This document shows positions 12,684 to 23,423 of a DNA stretch of 64,000 nucleotides, in pieces. Position numbers and translations under genes: made by a program. The stretch covers positions 1-64,000 of the forward strand of contig PYST01000151.1 in NCBI GenBank assembly GCA_003049485.1, written 5' to 3'. The notes under the pieces were generated by a model that saw nothing but the letters and a program-made list of their open reading frames with translations, did no database searches and was not told the origin of the DNA. Origin of the DNA: Ophioceras dolichostomum. Its lineage: Eukaryota > Ascomycota > Sordariomycetes > Magnaporthales > Ophioceraceae. The number at the start of each line of letters is the position of its first letter. Within the stretch, counting starts at the first letter, position 1.

Positions 12684-14675
12684 TCACTTAACCCCGTCTG
12701 CTCTTAGCCCCTTCGCCCTAATCGGTAGCTTAGTAGCCTCCTCATCAAACGGTAAGCTCATAGGCGGCGTCGACAGTGACGACAACGCAGCTCCACCCCC
12801 GCCCTGGCCGTTCCCAGCATGCAACGCCTTCCTTAGATCCTCCCTCTGGCGAGAGAGCACCTCGCTATCCGCGCTACTGCGTATACTCCCCGCCGAGCTA
12901 CCACCGTCGTCGTCGCCGCCGCCGCCGCCGGCCGTCGACGAGCCCGACGCGAACCCGATCTCGACCCCCCTACTGCGCAGGCTGCCTTGCCAGAGGCCAC
13001 GGATCCCCCCCTTCTTGCGCTCGGGCAGCTCGTCCGTCCCCGCGCTGCACACGTACAGCAGGTACTTCAGGTTGGGCAGCGTGTGGCGTATGTCGACGAC
13101 GCGCACGCCCTGCGCGGTGCACAGCATCTCGATGTCCTTGTTCAGCAGGAACCAACCGTAGTCGAAGCGGTACTGCGCGCTGGAGCCGCCGCGCGGCACG
13201 TACAGCGGGAAGTCGCGCTGCGGGTCGGGGAGCATGCTGATGTCGTCGCGGATGGTGGAGCACGAGCCGAACGGCCGGATCGGGTACGGCAGCGGCACGC
13301 CGAGGTAGGACTGCAGCGCGTCCGTTAGGTGCGCCACGTAGCCCAGGCCGGCCGAGAGCGCGTCCTCGCTCGGTGGGGGCGGCGCGTCGGCCCTGCCTCC
13401 TGTTACGCTGCTGCCCATGCTACCCCTGGCGGCTAGGGGATCGTAGACCGTGTTGGGAACGGGCACGCCGCAGATCTGGAACGACAGCGGTTGGCCGGAA
13501 GCGGTCGGCGTGATGGGGAAGATGCGTATTAGGTCCTCGCAGACTCGACGTCGCTGGCCGCGTATGGTTTCCCTCGTCTTGCCCAGGATGTCGCGTGAGG
13601 CCATGAGCTGTTCCGTCGCGTTCTCCACGTCGCGCTTGGCTGCGTCCTGCAGCGCCCGCCCGAGCTCGATGGCCTCCCTTCGCGCTCTGATCGACTCCTT
13701 CAGCTCCTCGCGCCTCTTCTTCGCCGACGCGACGGCTCGCTCCTGCAGCGCGACGTGCCTGCGCGCCCGCACGACTTTATCGTCTTCCTCCGCAACGGGT
13801 AGACCGGGGGTTCGTGCGATGATGTCGTTGATCTGTGCGACGAGCTTCTCCTGCGTCGCCAGCGCATCTTGTACCGAGTTATCGAGCGTAGATAGACGCA
13901 TGAGCGAGTTGTAGGACGACGTTGGCAGGGTGAGCGCCTGCTTCGGTGGCGATGGGGCCTTTGCAGTCAGGTCAAACGCGTATGTGCCGTCGACAAGGTG
14001 GAAGATCAAGCAGTTCGGCGGCATGTGTAGGCTCTGCAAGCTCTCGACGAAGCTGAGGAATCGGAGGTCGATGTCGTCCTCGAGTAGTAGTGTCCATGCC
14101 TGCTGCTGCTGGGCGGCCCAGACCTTGACGGTGACTTGGGAGGAGCGCGTGACGACGGATGAGAGATTCGTAAGCTCGAAGAGTTGGAAGTTGAAGTTCT
14201 GGAGTGTGTTCACGAGGGGGTCAGTCATTGGCACAGAGAGTCTTTCAAGTTGAAAGCAAGTCTAGGAACGGCAGTGGGAAGGGCGACGCACGGCAGCTCG
14301 ATGGCCTGTTTCGCTGATGTACACAGGCTTCTCCACCCCTTCGCAGTGTAATGTGAAGAAGACGTCGGCCACTCTACTCTCGACCGCGAACTCGAGCTTC
14401 CTCTGGCGTGTGATGGGGCTCGCATGGGCAAGAGTGGTGCTGCGCCGGCGTGGCGGCCGCTGCTTCGTCTTCTTGGTCAAGCTCTCACTTGAGTGGGAGT
14501 GATGTAGCTGGGCCGCCTCACGCAGGCTGTCGAGTTTGGTGGGCGACTTGTTGATGGCGGCGTCGTCGATCGTGCGCCCGTGAGGTCGATGGAAGCCCAG
14601 GTTCCTCAGCGAGATGCCTCGGAGGTGCCGGAGACGCCGGTTCTGGGGCAGCAGGAGGGGTCGGCTGGTCGGCAT
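12684..14675 (-). CDS. UVRAG/Vps38-like subunit of class III PI3-kinase complex
   Basis: Two exons, 14675-14292 and 14198-12684, encode 632 aa. The N-terminal part has the C2-like segment of the UVRAG/Atg14 family: ADVFFTLHCEGVEKPVYISE, continued across the intron into NFNFQLFEL, then VTRSSQVTVKVWA. A long charged coiled coil follows (from about residue 255, rich in KKRREELKESIRARREA), then the C-terminal domain containing FQICGVPVPN and the long YRFDYGWFLLNKDIEMLC segment. Family members act with Vps34, Vps15 and Atg6/Vps30 in endosomal sorting and autophagy. The 93-bp intron (GTGCGT, CTGAC, CTCCAG) is preferred over shorter options because it restores the C2 motif. The first ATG at 14675 follows an upstream GTG-only extension. 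The C-terminus is Gly/Ser/Asp-rich. Confidence 0.8.
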
Positions 14676-15487
14676 CTTGAGAGGGGGAATGACGCGAGAG
14701 CTCAGCTGCACATGGCAGCGCAGTGCGGATGCTCCGTCTGCAGACCTCGAAACGAATCGAGCCCAGGATCAATTAAGTAGCACCCCGTCAAATAGTAAAT
14801 CATGGCTCATTACCCTAATGCCTCGGCGAAGGGAAGCTGCCTGATGACATTTTTACGGCGCGGCGCGACGCGAACTGGGCCACGAAGCTCTGAAAATGCA
14901 AGGGAAGCTTGTCACGTGCTTGTAAGCTTTTCCAGCTCCACCGCCCACTCGGCCCCTCCCGTCGCCACCATCGAGCACTATAACCTTCAACGACCCCCGC
15001 CAGCGGTGTTGGATACATATAGGCGAACTTCATCCAAAGGGGTTGGATACCTTAGATTGAGCTCTGTTTTGGACACTCCAAGGGCCGATCCTTTGCTAGA
15101 AAATCGCCAAAGTTGGCGTTTACTGTTGTATTTGGGAAATGGGGTGCACCAAGCGCGGTTGATTGGGCGGCTGCAGGCTGCACGATGCCACCCGTGGGTG
15201 ATTGAAGCAGGGGGGTTTTTCTACTTCAGCTCAGCTACTCTTGGGTGAGGCTGGGCAACATCAGAGACGGAGGGCGGCCTCTGCGGTAACTTGCGTCAGC
15301 GACTTGATCATCCTCCTCCTCCTGCTGGTGATCGCTCGCCCGATTGAATTTTGCGAGGCAGTTCGACGACTTGAACACCATGAGCCGCCGTCTCGTGTCT
15401 CTTTGATGCTGGGATGATCTCTCCCGATGAGCTTGGGTCTTCCAAAAGCCCTACATCCACTCCATTTAAGGCCTAGAGCCTTTCGAG
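14676..15487. other. Divergent intergenic region, UVRAG-like / NLR 1
   Basis: Shared upstream region of two divergently transcribed genes. No coding frame supported. Confidence 0.45.
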
Positions 15488-18400
15488 ATGGCCATGGCAG
15501 GCCGTGGGGCCGCAAGTTCGGCCTCGGACATTCCTGGAGAGGGGTTGACCGTGGTGAGGGATCCAGACACCGAACCAGTCGCCGAGTAAGTCGGAATTTC
15601 GAATTTCCACTCCCTGGAGGTCTAGATGGCCTTTATATCGGGTTGTCGACCACCCTAACACTTCTCTTCCTGCAAGCATCCTCTTCGTACACGGCTTTAC
15701 TGGCCATCCGTACTTGACTTGGCGACACAAAAATGGAACGCTCGACCCGCACCCCGAGACTCAAGATGACCACCCACCACCAACCAAATCTCGAAGGCTG
15801 CACCTATTCTCGAGGCCGCGCGATGGCGAGAATGTCCCTCGAGGGCCGGTATACTGGCCCGCCGACCTGCTGCCAAACACGACCCCAGACGCGCGGATCC
15901 TCACGTTCGGCTATGATACGCATATCAAGCATAGGCTGGTCGGGCCGCCCCCGAGCAAAAACACCGTGTATGATATCGCCTGGGACCTGCTTGTAGCACT
16001 AGAGGCCGCAAGGCGGGGTGCTCCGGAAAGACCCTTGCTGCTAGTCGCCCATAGCCTGGGTGGCATTGCGGTCAAGGAGATGTTAAGACGAGCTCACGGC
16101 TGTGGCGACGGAATGGACCACCTGCGGCAAATTGCGACGTCAACCGTTGGTATAGTGTTCTTCGGGACGCCTCATTCGGGAGCTGACCCCCGAAGCTTCC
16201 TTCTTCGGACGGTGGAAGCCCTTGCTCGCGGACTCGGGTGGACTGTGAGCAGGCAGGTCGTTGATGACCTCCTCCCAAGCTCCGAGAAGCTGCGAGAACT
16301 CAGGGATGAATTCGCTCCAATGGCCCAGAAAGAGGGGTGGCTAATCCACTCCTTCCAGGAGCAAGTAGGCGTGTCCTATTTGGGAGGAAACAAGGTGTGT
16401 TCCATTATTTTGTTCTAGCCGGTTCGTCGCGTCCTCAAATTTCTAACACTCGTCTATCAGGTTGTCGACGACACGTCTTCCTACTTGAGCTGCCGTTCCA
16501 TAGAGGTTACTCAACACATAGCCAGCAACCATATGGAAATGTGCCGGTTCCAGAGCCGAGACGACCCCGAGTACCGCAAGGTTGCTGCCGCTTTAGAACG
16601 ACTCCTCCAATCCTCCCGGGAAGGTCGAGCAGGCCCATGTAGTAGCGTCGAGGGCCCACAAAATCTGAGTGCGGAACGGATCAGGGAGCTTCTCAAAACC
16701 CTCGAGTTCGACACAATGGGCGATCGACAGGCGGGCATCAAGCGGGCTCATCACAAAACTTGCAAGTGGTTCCTCGAACAACCGGAGTACAAGGACTGGC
16801 TCGATGAAACCAAGGCAGCCCGACACCACGGCGTTCTCTGGATCAAAGGAAACCCTGGGACTGGCAAATCAACACTGATGAAGTATCTCCTTGAACGAGC
16901 TCGCTCCAAGAGAGGAGGAAGGACGACGCAGCCGAAGAAGATTGTATCGTTCTTCTTCCATGCCCGAGGAGAGACGCTGGAGAAGTCCACCGCCGGCATG
17001 TATCGCCACCTCATCTTCAAGCTGCTCAATGGGGCAACTGATGACGAGGTAGTGGCAGTCTGGAGTCATTTTGTCGATCTATCAGGCTTCGAAGAATATG
17101 CGAGGCTACACTGGATGATTAGTCTTCTGGAAGACTTGTTTCGGGCTGCCGTGCTCGTCCTGAAGCGTCGGCTTGTCTGCTTCGTGGACGCCCTCGACGA
17201 ATGCTGCGAAAAGGAGATCCAGAACATGTTGTCCTTTTTCAGCGGCCTGGGAGAAGAATGTTCTAAGCAAGGAACCCACTTCCATGTGTGCCTATCCAGC
17301 CGGTACTACCCGCAGATTGTGTTCGAGAAGGGCCTCAGTCTCAAGCTGGAAGGCCAAGAGGGCCATACGCAGGACATAGTCGACTACTTGCAGAGCGAGC
17401 TCCACATCGGCACCAGCAAAATTGCCCAGACGGTCCGCACCGAGACGCTTGAGAAAGCGTCTGGTATCTTCATGTGGGTTGTGCTCGTCACTCAGATACT
17501 CAACGACGAGTTCGCCAGGGGGAACATCCATGAACTTCGCAAGAAATTGCGAGACATCCCGTCCGATCTCGATCGGCTCTTCGAGAGCATTTTGACGCGC
17601 GACGGCCGGGATCAAGACCAGATGCTGCTTTGCATCCAATGGATTCTCTTCTCAAGGACACCTCTCCGCCCGGAGGAGCTGTATTTCGGTATCCTCTCCG
17701 GACGCCAGGAGGTTCCAGCCCACGAATTCGTCGACGATTCGCCCATCAGCAAGCCTTGGGACCCCGAAGAAATCACCAGAAAGGACATCGAAAACTTCAT
17801 CCTCAGCTCCTCAAAAGGCCTCGCTGAGGTTACCGCGTCCAAGAAGAAGCCTACCGCGCAGTTTATTCACGAATCCGTTCGCGATTACCTCCTACACCAT
17901 GGCGGCCTTGGCAAAGTCTGGCCCGATCTCGGGGACAGTTTCAGCGCGGCCAGCCATGATGTCTTGAAGAACTGCTGTCTCAAGTACATCCGCTCCCGGA
18001 ACTCACTGCCCTCCACTCCAACGAGCTCGTCCAGCGCTGCTCCGCAGATCGGAGAAGACTACCCCGAGAGCACCCAGGAATCGGGCCCGTCCACCCCTGC
18101 TGCGCAAGTCGAAGAGGACGCCCCGGAGAGTACCCAGGAATTGAGCGAGAGGGATCAACTCTGCGCCAGCTTTCCTTTTCTCCCCTACGCTTTACGCAAC
18201 ATTCTATATCACGCAGACGCCGCCCAAGCTGGAGGCATCAGCCAGTCCCCATTCTTGGACTCCTTTCCGACAAAGCTATGGGTACGCTTAGACAATCGTG
18301 TCGTCAAACATAAATCCCGCCGACACACCGAGGATGTCGCGATTCTCTACCTGTTAGCAGAGCAGAACGCTTCGAATCTGATACGAGTCTGTCCCATTCG

Positions 18401-19637
18401 AACATCCTGTGTTCCTGGCAGCTACCAGCAATCACAGGAGCGTTATGGCATCCCCCTAGTAGCAGCCATCGCCCACGGCGCCCACGAGGCGATTAGGCAA
18501 CTCCTCCTTTCCGACAAAGTCTTGTCGGATGTTGCGGACATATCTGAACTCACCGAGGACGCTTTGGACCCCTCTTCCACCCAAACTACCCACAAGGGTC
18601 GCCAACTCACGCTCAGATGGGAGCGTCACAAGCCGATCCTTTTATACCTCGACGAATACGGACACTTACCTTTTATCCAGTATTTCCTGTCCGCAGCGGT
18701 CTCGATTTCATGGGCCGAGCCCATTCTCCACCATTTCGCTGCACTGCGTAAGCCTGAAAGCATGCGGGCCCTCCTCAGGGCCATGCAGCATCGGCCGGAG
18801 GCCGGGCTCAAACTTGTTCACGATTTGTTATCAGTGCTCTTCCGAGGCGGCAACTTCCTCCTTGTCATCCAGCTTGCCAAAAGCGGCGCAGATGCCACTG
18901 GCTTGGCCTTAGGCGTCGTCGGGACTTATCTCGTCCTGCGGGATGACACTCGCTGCCACTATCTCGAGATGCTTAAAGTCCTTCAATCAAAAGGATACGA
19001 TGTGAACGAAAAGGCGAAGTCGGCTTTGACGCACCTACAAGCTGCAATCTGTGCTGGGAACTGGGGCGACGAGCTCGCCCGATCTATGGTGGAGATCGGC
19101 GCGGAAGTCGATCCCTGGTCAGCGGCAGGTCTAGGTCTGCAGGGCGTGTTGGCACGGCATCTCGACAACGGCTTCAAGCTCAACATAGAGCTGCTTTCTC
19201 TAGAGAGTCTAGAAGCTTGCCAGAGTCGCTCACTTTCGGTACTAGACGTGGCCGTTCTTCGCAATCGACCCGAAATCGTAAAGCTCCTTCTCAGCCGTGG
19301 CGCCGACCCTAATCTAGCAGGCAACCTACAACCAAAGCCACTGAATCGGGCGCTGGAGCGTTTGCGCCATGACACGCCCCGCGACGACGCAAACTTGCGT
19401 GTGATCGCTAGATTGCTTGACGGCGGCGCCGATCCCAACTCTGCTTGCGGCCCCGATGGAGCCACGCCACTCCACACAGCTATCGGAACCAACAACACGG
19501 ATGCCGTGGCCATCCTTCTTGCGCACGGTGCCCGAGTTTGTAGAAACTTTGCCGGGGTAACTCCTCTTCAACATGCTGCCAAATACGGTGCTTCCCCCGG
19601 CATCATCGACCTTCTCACTTGGGCTGGTAGTGCCTGA
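15488..19637 (+). CDS. NLR 1: alpha/beta hydrolase-NACHT-ankyrin protein
   Basis: Exons 15488-15585, 15677-16394 and 16461-19637 encode 1,330 aa. The N-terminal domain is a lipase-like alpha/beta hydrolase: the first join creates ADILFVHGFTGHPYLTW, and the nucleophile elbow is AHSLGG with Ser159. A linker (QHIASNHMEMCRF) leads to a NACHT-type NTPase with Walker A GNPGTGKS near residues 402-409 and Walker B LVCFVDALDEC near 510-520. Ankyrin-like repeats fill the C-terminus (VKLLLSRGADPN, GATPLHTA, AILLAHGARV). Such STAND proteins act in fungal non-self recognition and incompatibility: ligand sensing by the repeats triggers NTPase-driven oligomerisation and activates the N-terminal effector. 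Introns are 91 and 66 bp with CTAAC branch sites. Translation stops at 19635, but ankyrin-like coding continues out of frame downstream, so the protein is probably truncated relative to its ancestor. It faces the paralogous NLR 2. Confidence 0.85.
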
Positions 19638-20208
19638 GGTCGATGCGGACCGGGGAGGCTCGCAAAGTCCACGAAGCGGCCAAATATGACGGCCCGGCTG
19701 TACTCTGCTTGCTTGTTCGTGGAGCACAGGTTGATTCGAGAGCAAAGAACCATCAACCTCGGTTTCACGACGCCGCTCAATGAAGGGCTCCTCTCTCCGC
19801 CCTTCAGCCTCCTTGGGCGTTGGCCTCAGCGATCGGCGCGAAAGACAGCACGGGAGCAACGCCCACTCCATCTTGCCGNNNNNNNNNNNNNNNNNNNNNN
19901 NNNNNNNNNNNNNNNNNNNNNNNNNNNNNNNNNNNNNNNNNNNNNNNNNNNNNNNNNGGGGGGGGGTGGGCAATGCGACCATGCCGCGAACACGCCGCGA
20001 ACATGCCTGACGGTAGCGGTTAAGGGGCTCTCCTCAGGGGTTCGCCTCTCGCGCAGCTTGCTCGGGCCGAAGCATCGGGATCTAGGCGCTGAGGATCTGT
20101 CGTGGGACTGCGCTAGATCTGAACCGAGTCGGGCACATCGGTAGACTGATGTCCCAGCACGGCGTCGATGTAGGTCACCATCGGGCTTCCGCCAAACGTG
20201 AAGATTGA
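19638..20208 (+). pseudogene. Decayed ankyrin-repeat tail of NLR 1
   Basis: Immediately after the NLR 1 stop, protein-like ankyrin fragments continue in shifted frames. One base on, the frame reads EVDADRGGS. From 19658 a third frame reads HEAAKYDGPAVLCLLVRGAQ and is interrupted by TGA at 19781; the same frame then gives GAKDSTGATPTP just before the assembly gap. After the gap, 20143-20208 reads LMSQHGVDVG and ends at TGA. These fragments have the spacing and residues of ankyrin helices. I infer a once longer repeat region broken by at least two frameshifts and a nonsense codon. Alternatively, assembly errors in a repetitive region could mimic the decay. Confidence 0.55.
19879..19957. other. 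Assembly gap (79 N)
   Basis: Run of unknown bases followed by a G homopolymer, inside the decayed ankyrin region. The true length is unknown. Confidence 1.
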
Positions 20209-20216
20209 CGCCACGG

Positions 20217-20240
20217 TTTTTTTTTTCTTTCTTTTTTTTT
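20217..20240. repeat. T-rich tract
   Basis: Twenty-two T among 24 bases, lying directly after the last ankyrin-like fragment. It could be a remnant of a retroposed poly-A (minus orientation) or simply a 3' UTR tract. Confidence 0.8.
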
Positions 20241-20767
20241 AAGGCGCGTAGGTAGCTTGTGTTGTGATAGGCAACCGTTTCTCGGGGTGGCAGGACAGCT
20301 TAGGTAGATGAATTGGGTGACAACAGTGATGTCGTGATCAGTCCAGTACTGGAGGACTCGCTCTTTCACCGTTCTACGCCGCTCCTGGCCCCTGGAGCTA
20401 CCACTCGTCCTCGACTACTTACTGTAAATACGTATCATATTGTCCTTCAACCTGGCACGTCTGTGCCCACTGAGATAAGCTGTGTGTAGGATCTCCTCAT
20501 GGTAAGCAGCCAAGGTGTTGCGGCGACGTGGGGGGCTGGGCACCCCACCACAAAAGAGAGCACAATCAAGAAGCTCTTTCAAGCTAGATCTCTTAGGAAT
20601 ACAACAGAACAACCGCTCATCTCTACCTCCCCCTCTTGCTGTCGCACAAGAATCGGGCGAAGATACCAACTGGACGGGACTTCTTCTCCTCTTTTACCGC
20701 GGCTCTGATCTCCACACGATAACAACTTGAACTTTCACGTTTGGTCTTGTTACCCTTCAACCTCACC

Positions 20768-21205
20768 ATGGAGTCTACTCGAAAACCAGGCGATCCCAGC
20801 TCCCACTTCGCCACCCATCATTCTTCATCAGCCAAGGAGCAGCTTTAGAACTAGCACAAGGACGAGATCATCCGCCTAAATAGCGAAATGCCATTACTCA
20901 AAGTGACTGAGATAACGGAAGAAGAGCGCGGATTCACGGCATCGTAAGTCAACCCCCACCGGCCTCTTCACGTTCGGGAGAAGAAAGAGAGCCATCTGAT
21001 TGCGACGTGTTGCTCATCGACGTTGTCTGGACGTAGAACGAGACAATATCGAGTGATGCTCCTCAGATGGGAGATTCACAAGTACAGGAGGCGCACCCGT
21101 CGTTCACCGACTGTCAAAGCATCCTCAATGCAGGAAATATCGGGTTTTTCCAACATGGGACATTATTATGAAGCCAAGTTGGAGGGGCCGCCTATGGCCG
21201 ACTGA
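20768..21205 (+). pseudogene. Clr5-domain gene relic with two in-frame TAG codons
   Basis: A good start context (CTCACCATGG) opens a two-exon frame, 20768-20943 and 21037-21205, with donor GTAAGT and acceptor ACGTAG, 115 codons in all. After the stops the protein reads HKDEIIRLNSEMPLLKVTEI, then GFTAS joined across the intron to TRQYRVMLLRWEIHKYRR. This is the Clr5 domain pattern found at the N-terminus of many fungal proteins, including repeat-bearing ones. Codons 27 and 29 (20846 and 20852) are TAG. Both would be CAG before a C-to-T change in CpA context, the change made by repeat-induced point mutation. The second exon ends at TGA 21203. The flanking region is non-coding. I call it dead because both stops fall inside the domain's N-terminal edge; stop read-through cannot be excluded. 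Confidence 0.6.
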
Positions 21206-21808
21206 TGCGTGGAGGATTATTGATGATCAGTGGAAGGTCGAAACTAATATCACCAAATTGGCTGGCTGTACGGGATTTACAGGCTTCCATTGCAAGAGTA
21301 TCTCAGCAGTAATGACCACCGTTTTTATACCACCAGACCCCGTCCCCGGACCGGAGGCCGGAAACACGGACCGGAAGCGCATCGAAGTGTAGTGTCGGAA
21401 TGTGGTGAGGGGTGATAGGCCACGATCCCGAGGACAGTCGCGTGCTATATACCCATCAGCTGGGTGTTGATTGGACCGATGCTGAACAGCCGAGTCTTGG
21501 GGCGTTGACCAGCGCTCCTTCTCGGAGACATTACCCGTGTGGCCCGCCATTCTACATCTCGTGATGGTGCCTTGTTCTGGACGCGGACTTCCGGCTATTC
21601 ACCGGGACAAGCCTCCCTTCTGGCTTATAAGCCAAGGCCCTCGCGGGCATAAGGCTCCAATGTCGTCGGCCTCGACACACCCGCGACGTCCCGACCCTGG
21701 AATGTCGGGGGGAAAGACCGAGACACAAGGAGAGAAGAGAATTGAACATATACCTAGGCGCCTGGTTAGCCAGCATATGAGAAAGACATATGCGATAGCG
21801 GTCAAACA
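21206..21808. other. Intergenic, no gene seen
   Basis: Possible promoter of the nucleotidyltransferase gene; no clear motif identified. Confidence 0.4.
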
Positions 21809-22615
21809 ATGTTTGACCACCACGAAAAGACGATCCAAAACGTCAAGGAGCACTTCCAGAAGGACCCCTCCGTCCTGGCCGTGCTCCTGAGCGGCTCCAT
21901 CGCACACGGCTTCCAGAGCGCCGAGTCGGACGTCGACATCCTCATCCTGCTCAGCGAAGACGACTTCGCGAAGCAACAGAAGACCGGCAAGCTCACCAAC
22001 GTCCTGCACGAGCCCCTAAGCACCTACGAGGGCGGCTACGTCGACGGGAAATACCTCTCCCTGTCCTTCATCAACGACGTCGCCAAGCGCGGGAGCGAAC
22101 CCGCCCGCTTCGCCTTCGACGGCGCGCGCGTGCTGTTCGCCGCCAACGAGGCCGTCGCGGCCGAGCTGGACGCCGCCCTGCGCGCCGCGGTGGCGTACCC
22201 AACCGCGGGCAAGGAGGAGCGCATCATGCGGTTCCGCGCGCAGCTCGACGCGTGGGCGTGGTACTGCGGCGAGGCGCACAAGAAGAAGGACGAGTACCTC
22301 CTGGGCCTCGCGGCGCGGCGGCTGGTGCTCTTCGGCGGCAGGCTGGTGCTCGCGCACAACGAGGTGCTGTACCCGTACCACAAGTGGTTCATGCGCGTGC
22401 TGGACGGGCCCGCCGTCGTCGAGAAGCCGGAGGGGATGGTCGCCTGTGCGCGCCGCGTGGTCGCGGACCCTAGCGTGGAGAACGTGAAGGAGTTCTACGA
22501 GATGATCAAGGGCTTCCGGGAGTGGCCGGAGAACCCGGCTGGTTGGGGCGCGCAGTTCATGAAGGACTCGGAGCTGACGTGGATGCATGGGAATCCGCCG
22601 GTGGATGACTTGTGA
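21809..22615 (+). CDS. Bacterial-type pol-beta superfamily nucleotidyltransferase
   Basis: Intronless frame of 268 aa. Residues 28-46 read LLSGSIAHGFQSAESDVDI, the pol-beta nucleotidyltransferase signature: GS, then two metal-binding aspartates in SDVDI. The segment YVDGKYLSLSFINDVAKRG follows, and a helical C-terminal half contains YLLGLAARRLVLFGGRLVL and LYPYHKWFMRVL, resembling the helical domain that accompanies such enzymes in bacteria (aminoglycoside or MNT-like nucleotidyltransferases). The likely activity is transfer of a nucleotide to a small molecule or protein; the acceptor is unknown. The protein resembles bacterial proteins more than any eukaryotic poly(A) or CCA enzyme I know, and it has no intron, so transfer from bacteria is a reasonable inference. 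Codon choice is GC-rich like its neighbours. It sits between two convergent NLR genes. Confidence 0.8.
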   Translation: MFDHHEKTIQNVKEHFQKDPSVLAVLLSGSIAHGFQSAESDVDILILLSEDDFAKQQKTGKLTNVLHEPLSTYEGGYVDGKYLSLSFINDVAKRGSEPARFAFDGARVLFAANEAVAAELDAALRAAVAYPTAGKEERIMRFRAQLDAWAWYCGEAHKKKDEYLLGLAARRLVLFGGRLVLAHNEVLYPYHKWFMRVLDGPAVVEKPEGMVACARRVVADPSVENVKEFYEMIKGFREWPENPAGWGAQFMKDSELTWMHGNPPVDDL

Positions 22616-22866
22616 ATTTTTTGTTTGCAAGATGGAGGTTTAGTCTAGCTCGAAGGTCGGGTTGTTCTAGTTCAGGTTTGTATTCTGCGTGACTGGCTGC
22701 AGAACAGGCTTGCCCGCCAGTGCAGGGTGCAGAAGCATTCTGTGTCAACCGGTGTTGAGCGATGTTGTCGCTCCGTTTCCAATGCCCGGGAAATAAAGGA
22801 AAAATAAAACGCCAGACCTGTTTCCAAAAAGTGAGATGCTGTGTAGAAGTCCCAAAGGACGAAGTT

Positions 22867-23423
22867 TTAGTTCGGTGCTGGAGACGTAGAACCAGTGCAC
22901 AAATGCAGGCTGTAGCCGGTTTGCGGGTTGGTGTAGTTCTGGGAAGAAGTGTATCTCAAAAAGCCGTCAGTCATCATCAATCGTCCATATCCCCAACCCC
23001 ATCATCAAAAATCCGACAGCCCCTGTGGCTTCCCCGTAATACCACCATCGCCCAATTACGCCCACTAACACCCGCTAAAACATGCAAACTTACCAGGGAC
23101 TGGCAACAGCCCTCAACATTCAACGGCGGGCCATCGTTGCACTGATAGTTGGGTAAGCCCCCAATGATGTGCGGGCTTATGCCTGTATTGTTGTTGAAGG
23201 CTGCATCGTCAGTAGTGCACTTTGTCGCCTAAGTTTCACGGGTCGGGAGGGCCGCGCACGAAAAGAAGCACTTACACCAGACGCCGGCTTGGCCTACGAT
23301 GGACGTGCAGCACGATGGCTGGAACCCGGTCGCGTTGACGCCGGGGCAGTAGAAGAGCGGCCCGGCCATGGCCGAGGGCACGAGGCCGGCGAGGAGGAGA
23401 GTGGCGGCGGTTGAGAACTGCAT
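22867..23423 (-). CDS. Hydrophobin-like small secreted cysteine-rich protein
   Basis: Exons 23423-23276, 23182-23094 and 22938-22867 encode 102 aa. The N-terminus MQFSTAATLLLAGLVPSAMA is a clear signal peptide. The mature part has exactly eight cysteines in the order C-CC-C-C-CC-C, the hydrophobin pattern. Spacings are C-x11-CC-x10-C-x13-C-x10-CC-x16-C, close to but not identical with class II hydrophobins, whose last spacing is shorter. Introns have GTAAGT donors at both sites, and the three exons join in phase. Hydrophobins are secreted amphipathic proteins that coat hyphae and spores and mediate attachment. Two potential N-glycosylation sites (NAT, NYT) are present. A CATAAAGG element lies about 120 bp upstream. 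It could alternatively be a small secreted effector with the same disulfide topology. Confidence 0.7.

Noticed and set aside
19686..20144. Open frame running through the N gap
   Set aside because: It is open only because unknown bases cannot produce stops; the flanks belong to decayed ankyrin repeats in another frame.
20217..20240. T-rich tract as evidence of a retroelement insertion
   Set aside because: No reverse-transcriptase frame or target-site duplication was found around it.
22016..22630. Long minus-strand open frame opposite the nucleotidyltransferase
   Set aside because: Antisense shadow; Arg/His/Pro-rich as expected from reversed GC-rich codons.
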